NCBI GenBank assembly: GCA_964492895.1
Contig: CAZBLR010000001.1
Location: 1-64,000, forward strand
Source of the DNA: DATLWN01 sp964492895
GTDB lineage: Bacteria; Pseudomonadota; Zetaproteobacteria; Mariprofundales; Mariprofundaceae
Direction of reading: 5' to 3'
DNA length: 64,000 nucleotides
In this document: positions 37,785 through 46,736 of the stretch, in pieces
Position numbering within the stretch: position 1 is the stretch's first letter
Layout: the number at the start of each line of letters is the position of its first letter
Notes under the pieces: generated by a model
Databases searched by the model: none
What the model was told of the DNA's origin: nothing
Seen by the model: only the letters and a program-made list of their open reading frames with translations
Made by a program: the position numbers and the translations under genes

Positions 37785-38055
37785 CCCCATTGATTCTCGC
37801 GTACCTAGTTGGCGCTACGATCTCTCCAAGCGCGGCGGAAGCGTCCAGGACTACTGGTCCGACATCGTCAAAGATATGAATACGCACCTTTACAACTTGC
37901 TCACGTTCTTCGAGGAACTGTACATCTTGTCCGTCCTAGACAACCACGATCAACAGCTTCCGTTCGAGTTCGAGGTCTACCGGCTTCCGGATGACAAGAT
38001 CAAGGCGGAGTGTCCAATCCTCTACATCGCACAGGCCACACCACGTTCGACATAG
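37783..38055 (+). pseudogene. 5'-truncated coding fragment of unknown origin
   Basis: An open frame with protein-like composition runs from a stop at 37780-37782 to TAG at 38053-38055 but has no start until an internal ATG at 37876. It reads WRYDLSKRGGSVQDYWSDI, then KDMNTHLYNLLTFFEELYIL and PFEFEVYRLPDDKIKAECP. No family is recognised. The lack of a start and the hairpins on both sides suggest the C-terminal stump of a gene cut by rearrangement. Confidence 0.5.
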
Positions 38056-38079
38056 TCTCAACAAAGGATAAAGGGTCGC

Positions 38080-38123
38080 TACCCTTTTTGATGCTCTTAA
38101 ATAAAAGGGTAGCGTCTCCTTTT
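38080..38123. repeat. Pair of inverted AAAGGG-type hairpins
   Basis: AAAGGGT-CGCT-ACCCTTT (38080-38097) is followed by AAAAGG...CCTTTT (38103-38123, loop GTAGCGTCT). The second is close to the reverse complement of the first, so the pair can also fold together. A related hairpin is at 39766-39786. They look like orphan REP-type sequences; the second could end transcription. Confidence 0.6.
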
Positions 38124-38203
38124 CATCCAAAATTAGCTTACAATATTGATGGCGATTCATATATGAGCAGTCGCCGATATTCATGAATAAGAGGGAAACG
38201 GTT

Positions 38204-38854
38204 ATGTCTGAAACGACCCACAACTGTCCGGTCATGCCCCGTCTCAACGAGCCAGCCCCGGACTTTGAAGCGAAGACCACGCACGGCATCAAGAAGCTGT
38301 CCGATTACAAGGGAAAATGGTTGGTGCTGTTTTCCCATCCTGCCGATTTCACCCCGGTCTGCACCACGGAGTTCATGGCATTTGCCAAGCATTATCCCGA
38401 ATTCCAGAAGCTCAACTGCGACCTGATCGGCCTGTCGATCGACAGCTACTATTCTCATGTGGCTTGGACGCGCAACATCAAGGAAAAGTTTGATGTGGAC
38501 ATCCCCTTTCCCATCATCGAAGACCTGTCCATGAAGGTAGCCAAGGACTACGGCATGATCCAGCCTGGTGCCTCAGACACATCGGCGGTGCGCGCCACCT
38601 TCATCATCGATGATAAGGGGATCCTGCGTGCCATGGTGTACTACCCGATGACCAACGGCCGGTCGATTCCCGAGTTTGTTCGACTGGTAACAGCATTACA
38701 GACATCCGATATGAACAAGGTCGCGACGCCGGAAGGCTGGCAACCCGGAGATAAGGTCATCGTCCCCCCGCCGGCCGACGTGGATGCTGCAGAGAAGCGC
38801 ATGAACGAAGGCTACGAATGCACCGACTGGTATTTCTGCAAAAAGTCGTTGTGA
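38204..38854 (+). CDS. 1-Cys peroxiredoxin (Prx6 family)
   Basis: Peroxidase of 216 aa with the active cysteine C53 in FTPVCTTEF and the Prx6-type C-terminal extension (KVATPEGWQPGDKVIVPP). IGLSIDSYYSHVAW is also typical. The start at 38204 has GAGGG eight bases upstream; an ATG seven codons earlier lacks one. It lies in the accessory patch with lower GC leader DNA, although its own codons are only mildly different from the core genes. A further cysteine pair near the end (ECTDWYFCKK) is unusual. Confidence 0.92.
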   Translation: MSETTHNCPVMPRLNEPAPDFEAKTTHGIKKLSDYKGKWLVLFSHPADFTPVCTTEFMAFAKHYPEFQKLNCDLIGLSIDSYYSHVAWTRNIKEKFDVDIPFPIIEDLSMKVAKDYGMIQPGASDTSAVRATFIIDDKGILRAMVYYPMTNGRSIPEFVRLVTALQTSDMNKVATPEGWQPGDKVIVPPPADVDAAEKRMNEGYECTDWYFCKKSL

Positions 38855-38908
38855 TTTCTTCCCCCCTCCCGCCTTCTATGGGTGGGAGGGATTCGGGGAG
38901 ATCGGGGA

Positions 38909-38925
38909 CAGAATACTTAATTCTG
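38909..38925. repeat. Short hairpin GGGGACAGAAT...ATTCTG
   Basis: CAGAAT / ATTCTG (38909-38914 and 38920-38925) preceded by GGGGA. It resembles, from memory, another of the short sequences often found scattered with RAYT elements. It lies between the convergent peroxiredoxin and GFA genes. Confidence 0.45.
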
Positions 38926-38980
38926 AACGGCCGCTCCTGGCGTATCTAGCCGGTCAGTGATCGGCCAAAATGGAATGGCG

Positions 38981-39358
38981 TTAGGGGACCAGGCCCTCGA
39001 TGGCGTCTTCCCAGTGCTTGCCATCGAAGTACGTGATCTCGACATGGGTCAGCAGGGTGGAGAAATCATCCAGGCAGCGGATGTTGACGCTGTAGGCGTC
39101 GGGATCCAGGCGCGGATTGCTGAAGGGGTGGATGCCGCAGTGGCGGCAGAACCAGTGCTTGGCGGTTTCGGTGCCGAACCGGTACTCGGTCAATGCCTCG
39201 TCCCCTGCCAGCAGGCGGAAATGCTCGGGCTGGACGCGGTGGTGCAGCGCGCCCTTCTTGCTGCAGATCGAGCAGTTGCACTGGACGATCCGGTCCAGAT
39301 CGGATTCGACTTCGAAGCGTACGGCGCCGCAGTGGCAGCCTCCCTGGTATGTCTCCAT
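38981..39358 (-). CDS. GFA (glutathione-dependent formaldehyde-activating enzyme-like) zinc protein
   Basis: Protein of 125 aa of the GFA/CENP-V fold. The zinc ligands are seen in GGCHCGAVRFEV, CNCSICSKKG and FCRHCGIHPFSNP. Most members have no proven activity and true formaldehyde handling is documented for only a few. The start begins METYQGGCHCG after a weak GGGGGAG site. The stretch 39359-39596 upstream contains only small hairpins (for example CATATTTC/GAAATATG at about 39400-39422). Confidence 0.9.
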   Translation of the reverse strand: METYQGGCHCGAVRFEVESDLDRIVQCNCSICSKKGALHHRVQPEHFRLLAGDEALTEYRFGTETAKHWFCRHCGIHPFSNPRLDPDAYSVNIRCLDDFSTLLTHVEITYFDGKHWEDAIEGLVP

Positions 39359-39596
39359 GGCTCCCCCCTCATCACTCCCGCCTCACAGCGTGCGCCGATG
39401 TCATATTTCCTGCAAGAAATATGCGTCACGAAGCAATGGGGTATTACGGCGGAAGCAGCCTCCTGTTACGCCCTCAACCTCGCCACTGGTGCTGGTGGCG
39501 CGAGTGGCGGCTTACGGCTGCTTACGGCCATAAGCGGACACTCAATTGCGCATGAACTAACATCGCAAGTGGATCAATCATGAGGGAAGGCCGCTT

Positions 39597-39761
39597 GTGA
39601 TTGGGGTAATTATCGGAGCTATAATTGGTGCGGCAGGAATAGGCGTGGGATGGCTATTTCCTGAAAGTGACGGTTATCAAAATCTAAGTTGGATTCTTGT
39701 AATAATTGGCATCGCAATAATGGGCCGCGCTCAACTAAAATCTCACGAAATCAATAAATGA
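39597..39761 (+). CDS. Very small two-helix membrane protein (54 aa)
   Basis: A GTG-started frame encodes VIGVIIGAIIGAAGIGVG then WLFPESDGYQNLSW then ILVIIGIAIMGRAQ and a polar tail. The two hydrophobic stretches with a short loop are protein-like, and GAGGGAAGG lies about seven bases upstream. The DNA is AT-rich. No family is recognised; it may be a cassette-like small gene of the accessory patch. Confidence 0.5.
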   Translation: MIGVIIGAIIGAAGIGVGWLFPESDGYQNLSWILVIIGIAIMGRAQLKSHEINK

Positions 39762-39765
39762 GTAA

Positions 39766-39786
39766 AAAAGGGGACGCTTCCCTTTT
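39766..39786. repeat. AAAAGGG/CCCTTTT hairpin (REP-like)
   Basis: AAAAGGG (39766-39772) and CCCTTTT (39780-39786) flank GACGCTT. It is related in sequence to the hairpins at 38080-38123 (GGGTAGCGTCT in the loop there, GGGGACGCTT here). It lies between two convergent genes and may also act as a terminator. Confidence 0.55.
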
Positions 39787-39795
39787 CTGCGCTGG

Positions 39796-40362
39796 CTACT
39801 TTATCTCTACAGTCTTTGTTTCCGTTTTCTTTGCCACTGGATCGAAGTAGGTGGAATTTACAGTGACAGTACCGGATTGTTTATCGATGCCGGTAATGAC
39901 GAACAACTTGGCATACTTGGAGGGAGCTTTGAGCGGCAGCAATTTTGTGTAGCTCCTCTTAACGAGGTCCAGTTTATAAAGCCCGTCTGTGCCATACACA
40001 TACGAGGTCGCAACGTAGAGGTATCTTAAATCCGCTGTCCAAGCGAACGAGGTGATGTCTGTTGCCCAATCCGGCTCCTGCCAGAACCGATTGTTGACAT
40101 CCCATTTATCCCACTCCATTGGTGGAGCCAGCGTGATCGCTCCCGGGCCTGCACCGGCAGACGTATTCACGACACCAATATTAATTCCCTGGGCATCGTC
40201 ACAAAACAGGAAGACCGAAAAGGGGCCGCCCGGCGGCTGCGAATAAAGGCCTTGCACACAATGTTTCGGCGATGCTTTTGTTACGAGACCGCCCGCTGAG
40301 GCCGTGCCACCAAAGACAAGCAGAAACGCCAGCAACGCGCAGCACACGTTTGACTTGGCCAT
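39796..40362 (-). CDS. Unknown exported protein
   Basis: Protein of 188 aa from the start MAKSNVCC, which gives a normal signal peptide ending near GGTASAGG; two upstream ATGs (40380, 40392) would lengthen the N-terminus without benefit. The mature part has WAADLRYLYVATSYVYGTD-like propeller strands (here WTADLRYLYVAT), an FVITGID strand and a Lys/Thr-rich end. No ribosome site is evident. The lower GC fits the accessory patch. Confidence 0.68.
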   Translation of the reverse strand: MAKSNVCCALLAFLLVFGGTASAGGLVTKASPKHCVQGLYSQPPGGPFSVFLFCDDAQGINIGVVNTSAGAGPGAITLAPPMEWDKWDVNNRFWQEPDWATDITSFAWTADLRYLYVATSYVYGTDGLYKLDLVKRSYTKLLPLKAPSKYAKLFVITGIDKQSGTVTVNSTYFDPVAKKTETKTVEIK

Positions 40363-40474
40363 GGAATAGGTTCCGTTCATCTCTGGGAGCATAGCCACTC
40401 AACCAGGAATTTTAAGCGGACGGGCCCAAACGGGATTCGAGCCCTGACCGCTTACGATAGGGTCTCCCGAGCCG

Positions 40475-41380
<906 letters not shown>

Positions 41381-41449
41381 CGCACCCTCCTGCCCCGTAC
41401 GCGGGACCGCCCGAAGCTAGAAGGACGGCGGCCCCGCGCAAGCGGCAAT

Positions 41450-42057
41450 TCAGTGGGGATGCGCCATGCCTCCCATGCCGTCCATATCGTGCATGCCGNN
41501 NNNNNNNNNNNNNNNNNNNNNNNNNNNNNNNNNNNNNNNNNNNNNNNNNNNNNNNNNNNNNNNNNNNNNNNNNNNNNNNNNNNNNNNNNNNNNNNNNNGC
41601 CCATGCCGCCGGCATCGCCGCGCGCATCGCGCACCACGGCCTCGATGGGCTGATGCGTGCCGTCGGCATAGATGAGCTCGAGGCGCACCTTCTCACCGGC
41701 CGTCAACGCATGCTTCAGGCCCATCAGCATGATGTGCATGCCGCCGGGCGCGAGCCGCACCTCGCCGCCGGCCGGCACGTCCAGCGACTTCAGCATCTGC
41801 ATGCGCCCACCGGCCATGGTATGCAGCATGGCCGAGGCGGCCACGCCGGCCGCCTTGTTGACAGAAACGCCGGTGATGCGCACGTCCCTGACCCCCGGAT
41901 TGCGGAACACCGCATAGACCGCGGCCGTATCGGACACCGGCGGCGGCAGCCGCACCCATGCCCCCTGCACCTCGAGCCCGGCCGCCTCGGCCGCGAACGA
42001 TGGCATCAGCATCGCCATCATCATCGCCATCGTCATCCACAGTATCCTTTTCATCAT
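41450..42057 (-). CDS. Copper chaperone PCu(A)C, interrupted by an assembly gap
   Basis: Periplasmic copper chaperone that, with Sco, loads CuA of cytochrome oxidase. The signal peptide is Met-rich, and the copper ligands fit H79, M88, H108 and M110 (MLHTMAGG, MQM, GGMHIMLMGL). After GDAGGMG the sequence enters 100 N. Beyond the gap the same strand gives MHDMDGMGGMAHPH and a stop at 41450-41452. That Met/His-rich tail is typical of PCuAC C-termini. Joining in frame requires a real gap length of 2 modulo 3, so the 100 N is a placeholder. AAGGAG precedes the start. Confidence 0.85.
41499..41598. other. Assembly gap (100 N)
   Basis: Exactly 100 unknown bases inside the Met/Gly/His-rich tail of the PCuAC gene. 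The low-complexity coding sequence on both sides (repeated GGCATG-type codons) probably caused the assembly break. Confidence 0.98.
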
Positions 42058-42083
42058 GTTCTCCTTGTTGTCGTCATGTTGTT

Positions 42084-42707
42084 TCAGGGCAGCCAGGCCT
42101 CGATGTCGTGGCGCATCGTCGCCACCGGGGTGGTGTCGCCGAACAGCGCCACCGCCTTGCCTTCGGCATTGACCAGATAGATGAAGGTCGAATGCTGGAC
42201 CGTGTAGTTCATGTCCTTCGGATGCGCCGGTACCGAATAGCTGATGCGCCAGCGCGCGGCGATGTCCTTCAGCGCCTCCGGGCTGCCGGTGACGCCGACG
42301 AAGGCCGGATCGTAGAAGCGGACGTAGCGCGCCAGGATCTGCGGCGTATCCCGCCGGGGATCGAGGCTGACGAACAGCCCGTGCACGCGCCTCCTGTCGG
42401 CCGCCGGCAGGCTGCGGATCACCGCGGCCATCTTGCCCAGCGCCAGCGGACAGGCATCCGGACAGTGCGTGTAACCGAAATACAGCAGCACCAGATCGCC
42501 GCGGAAGCCGGACAGGCGCACCGCGCCATCGGCCGAGTCCAGCGTGAAATCGCCGCCCAGGCCCTGCATGTAGTCGGGGATCTCGGGAGCGGCCCGGTGT
42601 CCGCGGACGTAGAACGTGACCGCCACGGCGGCCGCCACGGCGACCAGGGCGGCCAGGGCCATGCCGGCGGCCCGGCGTGTGAAGCGTGTCGATATGTGCA
42701 TGGGCAT
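42084..42707 (-). CDS. Sco1/SenC family copper protein
   Basis: Membrane-anchored thioredoxin-fold protein, 207 aa. One N-terminal helix (about 13-33), then the copper-binding CPDAC (C82, C86) and H172 in VQHSTFIY. Sco proteins reduce and metallate the CuA site of cytochrome c oxidase. Its place directly upstream of the PCuAC gene supports a joint role. GAGGAAGG precedes the start; a second ATG two codons later is possible. Confidence 0.92.
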   Translation of the reverse strand: MPMHISTRFTRRAAGMALAALVAVAAAVAVTFYVRGHRAAPEIPDYMQGLGGDFTLDSADGAVRLSGFRGDLVLLYFGYTHCPDACPLALGKMAAVIRSLPAADRRRVHGLFVSLDPRRDTPQILARYVRFYDPAFVGVTGSPEALKDIAARWRISYSVPAHPKDMNYTVQHSTFIYLVNAEGKAVALFGDTTPVATMRHDIEAWLP

Positions 42708-42816
42708 CCTTCCTCATGTCGTCCATGGGCACGCATCCCCGGGATACAGGGATACCGGTGCCCGGATTGCGGCGATGATGCGGTCCCGTGAGCGGGGACC
42801 ACCGCGGGCTATGGGA

Positions 42817-43191
42817 TCAGGACAGGGTTCGGGGAGGCGGGCGCTGCAGGCGGAACACCTGCAGGGACAGCGGACGCAGCGCGGCATGGGGCGCGTGCAG
42901 CGTCAGCACGGACACGCGCAGTGCGGCCTGCATCGGCGAGAAGACATCCAGCACGTGCGGCAGCCCGTCGATATCGTGGTGGCAGCCGCAGCCGCATTCG
43001 ATGCGCGCATGATGGCCGGACCGATCCGCACCGGCATGCATCGCGGGCATGGCGGCCGGAGCCGTATCGCAGCCGACGCACTCGGAGGCCTGCTGCATCG
43101 CGGATGTGCACACCGGCTCCTCCGCCTGCACGGGCAGCGAGCTGACCGACAGCAGCGACAGGATCATGGATAATGCCAACAGGCGGCGCAT
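42817..43191 (-). CDS. Exported Cys/His-rich protein, possible metal binder
   Basis: Protein of 124 aa with a signal peptide (MRRLLALSMILSLLSVSSLPVQAEE). The next 50 residues hold several Cys and His pairs (SECVGCD, MPAMHAGADRSGHHARIECGCGCHHD), then a hydrophobic Leu-rich tail. It is upstream of, and in line with, the Sco and PCuAC genes (109 bases before Sco), so copper binding is the natural guess. I do not recognise a family. Confidence 0.7.
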   Translation of the reverse strand: MRRLLALSMILSLLSVSSLPVQAEEPVCTSAMQQASECVGCDTAPAAMPAMHAGADRSGHHARIECGCGCHHDIDGLPHVLDVFSPMQAALRVSVLTLHAPHAALRPLSLQVFRLQRPPPRTLS

Positions 43192-43286
43192 GGTGGCAAT
43201 GTACCGCCTGCCATGTAAACTGCAAAGCCTCGCTGCCCGTTCCGACCGATCGTTCCGACCTGGCGGAAAACACGGAGGTTGTTCCG

Positions 43287-43748
43287 ATGAAACCGATCCT
43301 TGCCGCCGCCTTCGCCGCGCTGATGCTGCTCGCCGCTTCGCCGGCGCACGCCATCGACATCACGTGGAAGGACCATGCCCAGACCCGTTCGCTGGCCGAC
43401 GAGGCCGGCCATTACGTGCTGGTGCACTTCTGGGCCTCGTGGTGCCCGCCGTGCCGCGAGGAGCTACCCGAGCTCACGGCCTGGGCCAGGGCGCATCCCG
43501 GCATCGTGTTCATCCCGATCTCGCTCGATGACAACGCCGCCGATGCCGCCAGCTTCCTGAAGTCGCAGGCGCTGCACGTACCCCTCTTGATGGGCAGCGT
43601 CGACCAGGCCCAGAGCCTGGGCATCCGCGGCCTGCCCACGACGATCATCATCGACCCGAAGGGCAGGGTCGTACGCTCCATGCTGGGCGAACGCCCGTGG
43701 GGCACCGACACCTTCAGCCAGTCGGTGCTGAACAGCATGCACGAATAA
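43287..43748 (+). CDS. TlpA-like periplasmic thioredoxin
   Basis: Thiol-disulfide protein of 153 aa with a signal peptide (cleavage near PAHAID) and active site WCPPC (C53, C56), then a cis-Pro region GLPTTIIID. Proteins of this type reduce cytochrome c haem-site thiols or Sco/PCuAC-type copper proteins. It is divergent from the copper genes and precedes dsbC, making a redox group. CGGAGG is eight bases before the ATG. Confidence 0.88.
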   Translation: MKPILAAAFAALMLLAASPAHAIDITWKDHAQTRSLADEAGHYVLVHFWASWCPPCREELPELTAWARAHPGIVFIPISLDDNAADAASFLKSQALHVPLLMGSVDQAQSLGIRGLPTTIIIDPKGRVVRSMLGERPWGTDTFSQSVLNSMHE

Positions 43749-43847
43749 CCGCGTGATACGGGTGTGCGCATCGGGGGAACACGGCGGCACTTGCCCCCGC
43801 CGGACCGAGGCGCCACCATCCGAACGACGAACCCAGGAGGCACTGAC

Positions 43848-44582
43848 ATGCGCATATCCATGATGCGGGGCCTGATCATGCTGGCCGTGCTGCTGCTGCC
43901 GATGGCCGCCCAGGCGGCGGATATCGGCAAGATCGAGCAGCAGATCCGCAACCAGATCAAGGATCTCAGGATCGATGCCGTGCGCCCGTCTCCGATCAAG
44001 GGGCTGTACGAGGTGCAGTCCGGCCACAACCTGTTCTACAGCAATGCCACGGGCACCCACCTGATCGCCGGCGGCCACATCTTCGATACGCGCACCCACG
44101 AGGACCTGACCGAGGACCGCCTGGAACAGATCAACCGCATCGACTGGTCGATGCTGCCGCTGGACAAGGCCATCGTGTCCGGCGACCCGCACGGCATGAA
44201 GGTCGCCATCTTCACGGACCCGGACTGCCCCTTCTGCCGCCGGCTGGAGCAGGAGCTGCAGAAAGCCAAGGGCATCCGGGTCTACACCTTCCTGTACCCG
44301 CTGACGCTGATCCACCCGCATGCGCGGGAGCACGCCGAATCCATCTGGTGCGCCAAGGACAGGCACAAACTCATGCTCGACGTCATGCTGAACAACGCCA
44401 ACCCGCCCAAGGCCAGCTGCGACGTCAAGGCCCTGGACGACATCCGGGCCCTGGGCGAGAAGCTGGGCATCCATGGCACGCCGACCCTGATCGCCGGCGA
44501 TGGACGCATGTACGCCGGCTTCAAGCCACTGCCCCTCCTGGAGGCCTGGCTGGCCAAGGGCAAGAAGACCACCCATCCCTGA
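43848..44582 (+). CDS. dsbC: Thiol:disulfide isomerase DsbC
   Basis: Periplasmic disulfide isomerase of 244 aa. The signal peptide ends near AAQAAD, the N-terminal dimerisation domain covers about residues 24-85, and the thioredoxin domain has CPFC (C127, C130) in FTDPDCPFCRR, with cis-Pro in HGTPTLI. Two more cysteines (IWCAKD, ASCDVK) match the structural pair of DsbC. CAGGAGG is upstream. Confidence 0.93.
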   Translation: MRISMMRGLIMLAVLLLPMAAQAADIGKIEQQIRNQIKDLRIDAVRPSPIKGLYEVQSGHNLFYSNATGTHLIAGGHIFDTRTHEDLTEDRLEQINRIDWSMLPLDKAIVSGDPHGMKVAIFTDPDCPFCRRLEQELQKAKGIRVYTFLYPLTLIHPHAREHAESIWCAKDRHKLMLDVMLNNANPPKASCDVKALDDIRALGEKLGIHGTPTLIAGDGRMYAGFKPLPLLEAWLAKGKKTTHP

Positions 44583-44596
44583 GCGCGGAGGTACCC

Positions 44597-45310
<714 letters not shown>

Positions 45311-45313
45311 GTC

Positions 45314-45905
45314 ATGCACCTGGTCATCGCCAGCAACAACGCCAAGAAGCGGGCCGAGATCGCCCGCATCCTCGAAGGGCTGGCCATCGACATCGTGCCG
45401 GCCGCACAGACGGTGTTCGTCGACGTCGTCGAGGACGGCGACAGCTTCGCCGCCAATGCACGCAAGAAGGCCGAGGCCTTCGCCGCCGCCAATGCCTGCC
45501 CGGCGCTCGCCGACGACTCCGGCCTGATGGTCGACGCCCTGGACGGGCAACCGGGCGTGTATTCCAGCCGCTACGCCGGGCCCGATGCGGTGGACGCCGA
45601 CAACAACGCCAAGCTGCTGGACGCCATGCAGGGCAAGGTGGATCGAACCGCCCGCTTCGTCTGTGCGCTGCACCTGGCCTGGCCGGACGGGCGCACGCCG
45701 CTCACCGCCGAGGGCCGCGTCGAGGGGCGCATCGTCGAGACCCCGGGCGGTACTGCGGGCTTCGGCTACGATCCGCTGTTCTTCTGCCCGGAACTGGGCA
45801 GGACCTTCGCCGAGGCCGGCGCCGACGCCAAGGCGGCCGTCTCGCACCGCGGCCGGGCGCTGCGCCAGCTTGCCGACAGGCTGCGCGGAACGGCCGACAG
45901 GCTGC
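45314..45905 (+). CDS. rdgB: dITP/XTP pyrophosphatase RdgB (3' end lost in the gap)
   Basis: HAM1-family enzyme that removes ITP and XTP. It has the substrate motif VIASNNAKKRAEI, LADDSGLMVDALDGQPGVYSSRYAG, GFGYDPLFF and SHRGRAL, so the functional part is complete at about 190 residues. The chain then shows a seven-residue repeat ADRLRGT-ADRL (13-base unit GCCGACAGGCTGC at 45872 and 45893) and enters the N gap. E. coli RdgB ends just after this point, so the repeat is an added tail. Confidence 0.93.
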
Positions 45906-46005
45906 NNNNNNNNNNNNNNNNNNNNNNNNNNNNNNNNNNNNNNNNNNNNNNNNNNNNNNNNNNNNNNNNNNNNNNNNNNNNNNNNNNNNNNNNNNNNNNN
46001 NNNNN
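45906..46005. other. Assembly gap (100 N)
   Basis: Exactly 100 N at the 3' end of rdgB, entered through an in-frame 21-base tandem repeat. The gap probably hides more repeat units, so the real length is unknown. Confidence 0.98.
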
Positions 46006-46062
46006 ACCCGCCGCCTGACCGAGGCCATGTTCCGCCAGGTGGTCGAACAGGCCCTGGCCTAG
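46006..46062 (+). CDS. Post-gap coding tail (18 codons), probably the end of rdgB or of a small gene in the gap
   Basis: After the gap an open frame reads TRRLTEAMFRQVVEQALA and stops at 46060-46062. Its Arg-Arg-Leu-Thr start is compatible with continuing an ADRLRGT-type repeat, and it joins rdgB in frame if the gap is 2 modulo 3 long. It could instead be the C-terminus of a separate small protein. Confidence 0.45.
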   Translation, partial: TRRLTEAMFRQVVEQALA

Positions 46063-46120
46063 CGGCCGGCCTGACGGCCGGATTTCTTGGCCGGCCTGCC
46101 GTCCGGATTTTTCGGTCGGA

Positions 46121-46666
46121 CTAGCGTCCGTACAGGGCGGTGATCTTGGCCGAGCCCAGCATGTGCTGGTGGATGTAGAAGCCGACCATCGCGGCCGAGG
46201 CGTCACTGGTCAGCGGCAGCTTGTCCACGTTCAGCGCATAGATCGTGAACAGGTAACGATGCGGGGTATCCCCGACCGGCGGGCACGGGCCCCCGTAGCC
46301 GTCCGTGCCGTAATCGGTCCGGCTCTGGATGGCGCCGGAGGGCGCCAGATGGCCATCGGCGTCGCCCGCGCCCGCGGGCAGCGAGCTCACCGTGGGCGGG
46401 ATGTTGAAGATCACCCAGTGCCACCAGCCGCTGCCGGTCGGGGCATCCGGGTCATAGACGGTGATGGCGAAGCTCTTCGTCCCGTCCGGGGGGTTGATCC
46501 AGTTCAGCGCCGGCGAGGTGTTGCCCCCCGAGCAGCCGAAACCGGAATACACCTGCTGGTCCGGCACATAGCCGCCGTTGGTCACCTGCGGGCTGGACAG
46601 GCTGAAGGCACTGGCCAGGGCGGGCACGCTGAACAGGCATAGCACGAGTCCCACGATCATGCGCAT
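46121..46666 (-). CDS. PEBP (YbhB/YbcL-type) family protein, exported
   Basis: Phosphatidylethanolamine-binding-like protein of 181 aa with a signal peptide (cleavage near ALASAF). The ligand-pocket motifs are YDPDAPTGSGWWHWV and GPCPPVGDTPHRYLFTIYAL. Bacterial members have no firmly known ligand; some act as kinase-inhibitor-like proteins. AAGGAG is seven bases before the ATG at 46666, which decides the start over an upstream ATG. Confidence 0.9.
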   Translation of the reverse strand: MRMIVGLVLCLFSVPALASAFSLSSPQVTNGGYVPDQQVYSGFGCSGGNTSPALNWINPPDGTKSFAITVYDPDAPTGSGWWHWVIFNIPPTVSSLPAGAGDADGHLAPSGAIQSRTDYGTDGYGGPCPPVGDTPHRYLFTIYALNVDKLPLTSDASAAMVGFYIHQHMLGSAKITALYGR

Positions 46667-46736
46667 ACTTCGGCTCCTTTCCCGGGCAGGGGCCCGGCTC
46701 ATTCGATCCATAGCGTAGACGATGCCGCAGCCGCGT

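Noticed and set aside
38183..38206. Earlier ATG for the peroxiredoxin (MNKRETV extension)
   Set aside because: No ribosome site precedes it, whereas GAGGG lies eight bases before the ATG at 38204.
40410..40470. tRNA-like T-arm (GGGATTCGAGCCC on the plus strand), possible attachment site
   Set aside because: Only three base pairs of the T stem form and no acceptor, D or anticodon arm can be drawn. It may be chance, so no tRNA fragment or att site is claimed.
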